DNA from: Vulcanimicrobiota bacterium
GTDB taxonomy: Bacteria; Vulcanimicrobiota; Xenobia; Xenobiales; Xenobiaceae
Direction of reading: 5' to 3'
Assembly (NCBI GenBank): GCA_944322965.1
Contig: CALUQR010000001.1
Location: 186,001 to 250,000, forward strand
DNA: 64,000 nucleotides
Shown here: positions 58,067-64,000 of the stretch, one piece after another
Numbering within the stretch: the first letter of the stretch is position 1
Layout of the letters: each line of letters opens with the position of its first letter
Position numbers and translations under genes: made by a program
The notes under the pieces: model-generated
Told to the model about the DNA's origin: nothing
Databases searched by the model: none
The model's input: only the letters and a program-made list of their open reading frames with translations

Positions 58067-59002
58067 CTAAAACTTGACGATTCGGGGCTGGAAGCGGAGG
58101 CGGCGGATGAGTTCCAGATAATCCTGGGGCTGGACCTCCTCCCACTTCTTGCCCAAGAGGGAAATGAAGACCGCTTCCATAACGTTCGTACCAAAGGAAC
58201 GTCCCTTAAACTCAGGGGTGGTAGTCACCAAGTAGGCCGCTCCGCGCTGGCGCAGCTCTTCCAGGTCCTGAGCGGTCACCGTATTGGTGATGATCGCCTT
58301 GCCCTGTAAATCTTGGGGTAAGCGGCGGCGAATGAAGAGAAAATCACCCGCAATAATATCCGCTTGGGCGTAGTACTTATCGGTCATAGGGGTGGGCTCG
58401 ATGAGCGCCTGTTTAGAGCCCGTGGGGTAGACCATACTGATGGGCAACTTGCACAGATCGGGCAAAAGCTTGTCGGCCCGTTCCGCGAGCTCGTCGAGGG
58501 TCAAGATGGGTTGATCGACTTCCAAGGTGAAGATCAGATCCCCATACATAGCCTTGGCCCCCGCCTCTTCTAAGGCCTGGGCCATACCGAAGCGGTCCAT
58601 AGCGCAGACCATCAAGACGCGCCGATCGCGGAGCGGGAAGGGGCCGTTCTCCGCCAATTGGCGAATCACTTCGCGCTCTAGGGTATTTTTGAGACCGCTG
58701 CCGTCGACGGCGGGGGTCTTCTGAGCTAAGGCCAAGAGTTTGAGGCCGTCGCGCAGGGCGTAACGCTTCGTCTTACTGTAGAGATAGACGTCTAAGCCGC
58801 CCAGACCTATAGCGTCTACCTGGCCGTCTAACTCCTGGATGAGGGCCTTAGCCCGGCGCAGATCGCCGTCTACGCCGCGGCGCTCGATGAGAAAGGGGAC
58901 CCCTAAAAGCTCAGTCTCCACCTGGTGGTCGCGCTGAGAGGAGCCCAGACTGATACTTACTACGTGCTTACTCCCGGCCGGGAGGGGGGAAGGGGTGCTC
59001 AT
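58067..59002 (-). CDS. Quinate 5-dehydrogenase-like protein
   Basis: 311-residue protein resembling sequences often labelled quinate 5-dehydrogenase in Firmicutes, though that activity is doubtful. Central region has DAIGLGGLDVYLYSKTKRYA, VCAMDRFGMAQALEEAGAKA and DIIAGDFLFIRRRLP; the C-terminal part ends KGRSFGTNVMEAVFISLLGK. The canonical glycine-rich dinucleotide motif is not obvious. The start overlaps the acyl-ACP-reductase-like gene by four bases (ATGA), so the two are translationally coupled. Part of a four-gene cassette; biochemical role unknown. Confidence 0.6.
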   Translation of the reverse strand: MSTPSPLPAGSKHVVSISLGSSQRDHQVETELLGVPFLIERRGVDGDLRRAKALIQELDGQVDAIGLGGLDVYLYSKTKRYALRDGLKLLALAQKTPAVDGSGLKNTLEREVIRQLAENGPFPLRDRRVLMVCAMDRFGMAQALEEAGAKAMYGDLIFTLEVDQPILTLDELAERADKLLPDLCKLPISMVYPTGSKQALIEPTPMTDKYYAQADIIAGDFLFIRRRLPQDLQGKAIITNTVTAQDLEELRQRGAAYLVTTTPEFKGRSFGTNVMEAVFISLLGKKWEEVQPQDYLELIRRLRFQPRIVKF

Positions 59003-60108
59003 ACGGGAAAGGACCTCGCATTCTTCAAGCGCTCCTGGGAGAGGGTGCGCACTTGTTCGATGCGCTCCGGGGTGATGGGCTCATCGAAAGCTCGGAAGCC
59101 AGCCAGCTTAAAGCCATGCTTTTTCGCTAAGCGGCTGATCTCTTCGACCTTCTCTATTTGTAACCCCCGCCCGATGGAGAAATCTTCGAAGCGCCCTTCT
59201 AAAGTGAGGATCATAGTCTCCGCCATACAGGCTAGACAGACCCCCTCCGGGAAGCCGAAGTCAAAATTGAAGCGCGGATTCTCGCCCGGCGCCACGCAGA
59301 CCCCGCCCTCAATAACTAAGACGTCGGGGCGCAGCTGAGCCACCTCGCGGCAGACGTCGTGAGGGACGGCTACGTCGCAGATGACGCTGCCCGTTTGGAA
59401 GATGGACGGTTGTAAGATGTCGCCCCCCGAGGAGGTGCAAGTAACTACTAAGTTGGCGCGATGGACGCCGGAGGCGATGTCGGTCGAGATCTCCAAGTCG
59501 ACGCCGGGGGAGAGGGCGTGGATCTCCTCCGCCACCTTAGCCAAGCGCTGGTCGCTGCGCCCCAAAAGGATGAGCTTGCCCACCCCGGAACGGGCCAAGA
59601 TCTTAGCGCAGACCCCGCCTATAGAGCCCGTAGCTCCCACCACCGCCGCCGTAGAGCTGGCTACCTCCAGATCTAAGAGCTGGCAGGCCTTAGTCGCCCC
59701 CTCGATGGCCGTAGCCACCGTATAACTATTGCCGCTAGTAATGGCGATATCCATGGCGTTGGCCACTTGCTGACCCGCCGAACCTACTACGGAGGTGTAA
59801 CCTCCCAAACCTACGATTTGGGCCCCATCTTTTTCCGCCAGGCGGCAGGCCTCCAGGATGCGATCGAGGACGAACTTGCGCTCTAAACCGACGATCTGCT
59901 GCGGGAAGAGGGGGACCGTATAGAAGTCGCCCTCAATCTGGGAGCCGTCGTAAGCGGAGGTGACGCCCGTAATGTGGGAGGCATGGTAAGCCGGAGTCCA
60001 CTCTAAAACCTTCTTGACCAGAGAGGGACGTTTACCGGCTACGTTGGGGAGATGGCGCGTAATATCGCGCATCCCCAGGGGATGGATCAGAAAACCGAAA
60101 CGATTCAC
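58999..60108 (-). CDS. Long-chain acyl-ACP reductase (AAR)-like enzyme
   Basis: 369 residues, closely patterned on cyanobacterial acyl-ACP reductase, which reduces acyl-ACP to fatty aldehyde with NADPH. Shared elements: LGGYTSVVG (101-109), SGNSYTVATAIEG (125-137), Rossmann VVGATGSIGGVC (156-167), CDVAVPHDV and, most telling, CLACMAETMILTLEGRFEDF followed by SIGRG (291-315), where Cys294 corresponds to the catalytic Cys of the AAR family. It differs from shikimate dehydrogenases despite sitting next to a quinate-dehydrogenase-like gene. The acyl substrate is unknown. No aldehyde-deformylating oxygenase is nearby, so the aldehyde may instead go to the aminotransferase encoded upstream. Confidence 0.75.
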   Translation of the reverse strand: MNRFGFLIHPLGMRDITRHLPNVAGKRPSLVKKVLEWTPAYHASHITGVTSAYDGSQIEGDFYTVPLFPQQIVGLERKFVLDRILEACRLAEKDGAQIVGLGGYTSVVGSAGQQVANAMDIAITSGNSYTVATAIEGATKACQLLDLEVASSTAAVVGATGSIGGVCAKILARSGVGKLILLGRSDQRLAKVAEEIHALSPGVDLEISTDIASGVHRANLVVTCTSSGGDILQPSIFQTGSVICDVAVPHDVCREVAQLRPDVLVIEGGVCVAPGENPRFNFDFGFPEGVCLACMAETMILTLEGRFEDFSIGRGLQIEKVEEISRLAKKHGFKLAGFRAFDEPITPERIEQVRTLSQERLKNARSFPV

Positions 60109-60110
60109 AG

Positions 60111-60551
60111 TTATTCCGCACCCTCGAGCCGTTTTTTGAGGCTCTGGAGCATCATATCCGAATTCTCCGTAACCTTAATCTCTAAAACTCCCCCGATGAG
60201 GTGGACTAACTCCGGAATGCCAAAGTCGTAATCGACGGTCAGCGTAATCTTGCAACCCTCGGGACAGGGCTCAAAGATCCACTGCCCCTCGAACTTATCG
60301 AGATCGCCGTCGATGAGCTTATAGGTGACGATCATCTGCTGGTCGTCAAAGTGATCCTCTTCGGTCCAGATGATCTCCGTACCGTCGATCTCCGTCACCC
60401 AGTCGGTGATGGTCATATTCTCTCGGCGCTCTACGACCTCCACGCTCTGGACGTCGGGCATGAACTTGGGGAAGCTCTCCATATCCTTGGTTAGCTCATA
60501 GGCGGCGCGAGGATCGCCGTGAGCGACGATACTGCGAGAAATGTAACTCAT
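60111..60551 (-). CDS. SRPBCC (START-like) ligand-binding protein
   Basis: 146 residues of the START/Bet v1-like fold, resembling polyketide cyclase/COQ10-type proteins: AYELTKDMESFPKFMPDVQS, VEVVERRENMTITDWVTEID and a long C-terminal helix. Such proteins hold hydrophobic ligands in a deep pocket. It lies between the aminotransferase and acyl-reductase-like genes with spacings of 18 and 2 bases, so it may carry an intermediate. AGGAGG lies before the ATG. Confidence 0.8.
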   Translation of the reverse strand: MSYISRSIVAHGDPRAAYELTKDMESFPKFMPDVQSVEVVERRENMTITDWVTEIDGTEIIWTEEDHFDDQQMIVTYKLIDGDLDKFEGQWIFEPCPEGCKITLTVDYDFGIPELVHLIGGVLEIKVTENSDMMLQSLKKRLEGAE

Positions 60552-60569
60552 AATTCCTCCAATAGGGGC

Positions 60570-61841
60570 TTAGGGGGTAGGCTGGGTAGCGAACATCTCG
60601 CGGGTCTTAGTCAAGGAGGCCTGCAAAGCTTCCAGGCAGAGATCTAGATCCCGACGAGAGATACCCAGAGCCGGCTCAAAACGAATAACTTTAGGCTGGT
60701 TGAGGGTGTAAACGGCGATCACGTGGCGGCGCGACATTTCGGCGATAATGGAGCCTGCGTACTCCTCCTTGACCGCCTCCAGACCCAATAAGAGGCCGAT
60801 ACCGCGCACTTCCCGGACGAGATCGGGGAATTGGGCGGCCAGCTCCTCTAAGCGGCCTTTGAGATAGCGCCCGCTCTCCTCCGCCTTGCGGCAGAGATCT
60901 TCGCGCTCATAGACTTCCAAAGTAGCTAGGCCGGCCGCGCAGGCGATGGGGCTGCCTCCAAAGGTAGAGGTGTGGATGGTGGGACGCCCCTTAAAGGCCG
61001 CCCAGACTTTGGGGGTGCCGACTATAGCGCCTATCGGGATGACGCCGCCGCTCAAAGCTTTAGCTAAGACCAGAATATCGGGGCAGACGTTCCAGTGGTT
61101 GACGGCAAACATCTTGCCCGTGCGGCCGAAACCGGTCTGGACCTCGTCGGCTATGAGCAGAGCGCCGTGGCGGTCGCAGAGCTCGCGCATCCGGGGCAGA
61201 TAGTCGGGAGGGGCCACGTGGATTCCGCCTTCCCCCTGGACGGGCTCGACGATGACCGCGCTGACCGTCTCATCGATAGCTTCCTCTAGGGCCTGGAGAT
61301 CCCCAAAGGGGATGTGGCGTACTTCGGGCATGAGGGGCTCGAAGGGGGTGCGGTAGTTGGGACGCCCGGAGACGGCCAAGCCGCCCGTCGATTTGCCATG
61401 GAAGGCGTTGTGCATAGCTACGAAGGTAGTGCGTCCGGTAGCCAAGCGCGCGATCTTTAAGGCCCCCTCCACCGCCTCCGTACCGCTATTGCAGAAGAAG
61501 GTGTAGCGCAGATCGCCCGGGGTCAGTTCCGCCAATTTCTTAGCTAAGAGCGCCTGCCCCTCAGTAAAGAAGACTTTGGCCGAGAGGGCCATCTTCTGCA
61601 ATTGGCGGGTCACCGCCTCGACGACGTGGGGATGGGAGTGGCCCACACAGAAGACGCCGTATCCGCCCGCCATATCTAAATACTCTTCCCCCTCGCTATC
61701 CCAGACGTAAGAACCTTGGGCCCGCTCTTCGATGGTCCCCAGCCCGGTAATGCGCATCATGCGCGCCAAGTCGGGATTGACATAATCCCGGTACATCTTC
61801 GCCACTTCACGGGCGCTCAGCTTTTCACTCATAGTCTCCAA
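60570..61841 (-). CDS. Class III aminotransferase
   Basis: PLP-dependent omega-aminotransferase of 423 residues, in the acetylornithine/putrescine/4-aminobutyrate group. The glycine-rich NSGTEAVEGALK (118-129), DEVQTGFGRTGK (232-243) and the PLP lysine in LVLAKALSGG (Lys261) are present, as is FHGKSTGGLAVSG. Specificity cannot be read. As first gene of the cassette with an acyl-reductase-like enzyme, a role in amination of an aldehyde is possible; amino-acid metabolism is the alternative. Confidence 0.85.
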   Translation of the reverse strand: METMSEKLSAREVAKMYRDYVNPDLARMMRITGLGTIEERAQGSYVWDSEGEEYLDMAGGYGVFCVGHSHPHVVEAVTRQLQKMALSAKVFFTEGQALLAKKLAELTPGDLRYTFFCNSGTEAVEGALKIARLATGRTTFVAMHNAFHGKSTGGLAVSGRPNYRTPFEPLMPEVRHIPFGDLQALEEAIDETVSAVIVEPVQGEGGIHVAPPDYLPRMRELCDRHGALLIADEVQTGFGRTGKMFAVNHWNVCPDILVLAKALSGGVIPIGAIVGTPKVWAAFKGRPTIHTSTFGGSPIACAAGLATLEVYEREDLCRKAEESGRYLKGRLEELAAQFPDLVREVRGIGLLLGLEAVKEEYAGSIIAEMSRRHVIAVYTLNQPKVIRFEPALGISRRDLDLCLEALQASLTKTREMFATQPTP

Positions 61842-62015
61842 ATCCTATCCTTTATCGAGACTTCTAATCGTTGGCTCTCCAATAAGCAGGCCGCCTTTCG
61901 ACAGTCCAAAAGGGGTTCCTCCGCTTGGCGGAGGGCAGGAGCGGAGCAATATCTCCCTAAATTTCCCCAGTAACGGGTCTAGAGGATGGTGTAGCTCCTA
62001 AGAGAGTGAATCCAC
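61842..62015. promoter_or_regulatory. Divergent upstream region (aminotransferase / ABC importer)
   Basis: 174 bases between divergent genes. It contains one 7-bp hairpin (CCTCCGC TTG GCGGAGG, 61918-61934). I looked for a cobalamin riboswitch upstream of the BtuF-like gene and saw neither the B12 box nor the GGTG-AA signature. No clear promoter was assigned. Confidence 0.4.
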
Positions 62016-62030
62016 GTGAGGGGAGAAGAG

Positions 62031-62948
62031 ATGGAGAGGCTACTTAAGAGGTGGGGGTTAGGGGTGTTCTTAGCTTTAATCTGTCTCTGGGCGGGATGTA
62101 GCGCCCCCGCGGGCCCCCCTGCGCCCCAGCGCGCCACTTTGTGGGAAGCGCCCTATGCGCCCGGTACCGGGGAGCGCCCCCTGCGCGTCGTCTCCTTAAC
62201 CCCCAGTCTAACGGAGACTATTTGCGATTTGGGGGGCCAAGATCTCTTAGTGGGGGTGACGGATAATGACGACTACCCTCCGGCCGTGCGCCATATTCCC
62301 AGCGTGGGGGATATGTATCCCAATTTAGAGCTCATAACGGCCGCTAAACCCGATCTCGTAGTCTATGACTCCACCTTAGTCTCGGCCCAATTGCAAGCCA
62401 ACTTGCGCCGCTTAAAGGTGCCCCACCTGGGCTTAGCCCAGCAAAACTTAGACAATTTGCGCCATAATCTGCAAGTCTTAGGGCAGGCCCTCCAGTTAGG
62501 GGCGGGGGCTCAGGCGGCCCAAGAGCGCTTTAACTCCTACTGGCGGCGCTTAGAGCGGGGACGCCGACTCTTACCCCAGCGGCCGCGCGTCTTTTTAGCT
62601 ATCTGGTTACAACCCTTAGTCAGCGTGGGGCGCTCCTCTTACTACCATCAACTCTTAGAGCTGGCGGGGGCCCAAAATTGTACGGCCGCCATCGCCGACC
62701 CTTATCCCGTCCTCTCCCTAGAGGGGGTCTTGGCCCTCCGCCCCCAGGGGATAGTCTTAAACTTTGAACCCTACCCCGACCTCTCCCAGAAGCGCGTCTG
62801 GTCGGAATTAGAGGCGGTGCGGGCGGGACGGGTCTACCATATCCCCTCTAGCTCTCTGCAGCGCCCCACGCTGCGCTGTTTGGAGGGAGCTCTGCAGTTA
62901 CAAGAATACTTAGTGCGGGACTTTGGGGGGCGGCCGCAGAAGGGGTGA
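62031..62948 (+). CDS. BtuF/FecB-type substrate-binding lipoprotein
   Basis: Periplasmic binding protein of a metal-chelate/vitamin ABC importer, 305 residues. Start is the ATG at 62031 with GGGGAGAAG upstream; a GTG 15 bases earlier is less likely. It has a signal peptide ending in lipobox LWAGC, so the mature protein is an outer-surface or inner-membrane lipoprotein. The core (RVVSLTPSLTETICDLGGQD, IPSVGDMYPNLELITAAKPD) is the BtuF/FecB pattern. Ligand (cobalamin, heme or siderophore) is not certain. Confidence 0.85.
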   Translation: MERLLKRWGLGVFLALICLWAGCSAPAGPPAPQRATLWEAPYAPGTGERPLRVVSLTPSLTETICDLGGQDLLVGVTDNDDYPPAVRHIPSVGDMYPNLELITAAKPDLVVYDSTLVSAQLQANLRRLKVPHLGLAQQNLDNLRHNLQVLGQALQLGAGAQAAQERFNSYWRRLERGRRLLPQRPRVFLAIWLQPLVSVGRSSYYHQLLELAGAQNCTAAIADPYPVLSLEGVLALRPQGIVLNFEPYPDLSQKRVWSELEAVRAGRVYHIPSSSLQRPTLRCLEGALQLQEYLVRDFGGRPQKG

Positions 62949-62952
62949 CCCC

Positions 62953-63951
62953 ATGCGGCGTGCGGCCCAATTCTCTTTCGCCCTCTCCCTCTTGGGAGTA
63001 GCCATAGTCCTAGCCTCCCTCTGGGGTTCGGTACCCCTGCCCTGGAGCGATTTTTGGCTCTTAGTGAGCGACCCTCAAGCCTTACCCGAGGCCAGTCGGC
63101 TAATTATTAGCCAATTGCGCTTACCGCGCATCCTCTTAGCGGCCTTGGTGGGGGCCTCTTTGGCTCTGGCGGGTTGCGGCTTGCAGGGGCTTTTGCGCAA
63201 CCCTCTGGCCGACCCCTATATCGTAGGTACCTCTTCGGGGGCCTCTTTGGGGGCCACCTTAGCCATCGTCTGGAATCTCCCCAACTTGACCCCCTACCTC
63301 TCGGCGGTCCCGGCTATGGCCTTTATCGGCGCCTTGGGGGCTATGTTCTTAGTCTACCGTCTAGCTAAGGTCAATAATTTCTTACCCGTAGAGACCTTCC
63401 TCTTGGCGGGGGTGATCGTCGGCTCTTTCGCCGGGGCCTTAGTCAGCTTGCTCTTGACGATGGCCGGCCAAGATTTGCAGCGGGTGATGCTCTGGCTCAT
63501 GGGGACTTTGGAACAACCGGAGGGGCCCGCTACCTTTTGGCTCTTGCTCCCTTACTTAGTGGGCGGGGGAGCGACCCTCCTCTGCTGCGCCCAGCCTCTC
63601 AATCTCTTAGGGTTAGGGGAGGAGAACGCCCAGGCTTTGGGAGTCAATGTGGAGCGGCTCAAATTGTGGGTGGTAGCCGCCTCTTCCTTAATGACTGCGG
63701 CCGCCGTCTCGGTGGCGGGCATGATCGGCTTTTTAGGCTTAGTCGTTCCCCATCTGACTAGGCGCCTAGTGGGTCCCGACCATCGCTGGCTCTTACCGCT
63801 CTGCGCCCTCAATGGAGCGACCTTTTTGATCGTAGCCGATATGATAGCCCGAGTAATTATCGCGCCCCGCGAATTGCCGGTGGGGGTTTTGACCGCTTTA
63901 GTAGGCGCCCCCTTCTTCTTCTTTATCCTCAAATGCCAGAGGTCTAATTAG
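62953..63951 (+). CDS. BtuC/FecD-type ABC transporter permease
   Basis: Inner-membrane permease of 332 residues with about ten transmembrane helices. Signatures: LRLPRILLAALVGASLALAG near residue 55, NPLADPYIVGTSSGASLGAT, and GMIGFLGLVVPHLTRRLVGP, the FecCD EAA-like loop. The ATG at 62953, five bases after the binding-protein stop, is preferred over an in-frame start at 62923 that would overlap the previous gene. Next gene encodes the ATPase. Confidence 0.9.
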   Translation: MRRAAQFSFALSLLGVAIVLASLWGSVPLPWSDFWLLVSDPQALPEASRLIISQLRLPRILLAALVGASLALAGCGLQGLLRNPLADPYIVGTSSGASLGATLAIVWNLPNLTPYLSAVPAMAFIGALGAMFLVYRLAKVNNFLPVETFLLAGVIVGSFAGALVSLLLTMAGQDLQRVMLWLMGTLEQPEGPATFWLLLPYLVGGGATLLCCAQPLNLLGLGEENAQALGVNVERLKLWVVAASSLMTAAAVSVAGMIGFLGLVVPHLTRRLVGPDHRWLLPLCALNGATFLIVADMIARVIIAPRELPVGVLTALVGAPFFFFILKCQRSN

Positions 63952-63953
63952 AG

Positions 63954-64000
63954 ATGGCTCCAGGGTTACTCCATTTAGAGGGGGTCGGCTACTCCTATGG
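63954..64000 (+). CDS. ABC transporter ATP-binding protein, start only
   Basis: The first 15 codons (MAPGLLHLEGVGYSY) are visible before the window ends. The L-H-L-E-G-V-G-Y-S-Y pattern is the usual first strand of an ABC ATPase (BtuD/FecE) and the gene begins three bases after the permease stop. Confidence 0.7.
   Translation, partial: MAPGLLHLEGVGYSY

Noticed and set aside
61842-62015. Cobalamin riboswitch before the BtuF-like gene
   Set aside because: No B12 box or other conserved riboswitch core is visible, and the region is short.

Overview
The window is 64 kb of GC-rich bacterial chromosome, densely packed with genes and without rRNA, tRNA, CRISPR arrays, transposons or prophage. The organism is a flagellated diderm. 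An outer-membrane TolC family protein with a MacA/MacB-like partner pair, a LolA-like periplasmic protein and an AMIN-domain amidase point to an outer membrane, and about 19 flagellar genes lie in one block. I cannot name the phylum. Codon choice is distinctive: TTA (Leu) is common despite the high GC and is used almost only when the next base is G.

Layout. 1-8 kb: a cell-wall amidase cut by the window edge, a URO-D family protein with a long Arg/Glu-rich tail, a folate-type ECF S component, and a tolC/macA/macB-like export operon whose ATPase is not present. 8-16 kb: a 1333-residue P-loop ATPase resembling BREX BrxC/PglY proteins, then ftsA, nrdR, a purine nucleoside phosphorylase and a pyrimidine nucleoside phosphorylase. 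16-23 kb: a histidyl-tRNA synthetase paralogue that has lost catalytic motifs and carries a tail of about 540 residues, a zinc metallopeptidase facing it, a second purine nucleoside phosphorylase with a signal peptide, and a secreted caspase-fold protein lacking the catalytic His and Cys. 22.5-29.4 kb: tcdA, alr, an orphan beta-class DNA methyltransferase, a ClC chloride transporter with CBS domains, a LolA-like protein and a zinc-ribbon protein.

29.5-50.3 kb is the flagellar block, all on the minus strand. Transcription runs flgB-flgC-fliE-fliF-fliG-fliH-fliI-fliJ-lytic transglycosylase-fliK-FlgE/F/G family-fliM-fliN-fliN2-fliO-fliP-fliQ-fliR-flhB-flhA, followed by four small unrecognised genes. 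Three of those four share a C-terminal motif. Strong GC hairpins, mostly without a U tract, divide the block.

50.6-55.3 kb (plus strand): two small unknown genes, recQ and a B12-binding radical SAM protein, ending in a perfect 26-bp stem. 55.3-61.8 kb (minus strand): a TPR membrane protein, lysS, greA, and a four-gene cassette of class III aminotransferase, SRPBCC protein, acyl-ACP-reductase-like enzyme and quinate-dehydrogenase-like protein. 62-64 kb (plus strand): a BtuF/BtuC/BtuD-type ABC importer that runs off the end.

The strongest leads for new biology are the exported PNP beside a pseudo-caspase, the degenerate HisRS and URO-D family proteins with giant charged tails, the solitary BrxC-like ATPase, the acyl-reductase/aminotransferase cassette, and the three related proteins downstream of flhA.
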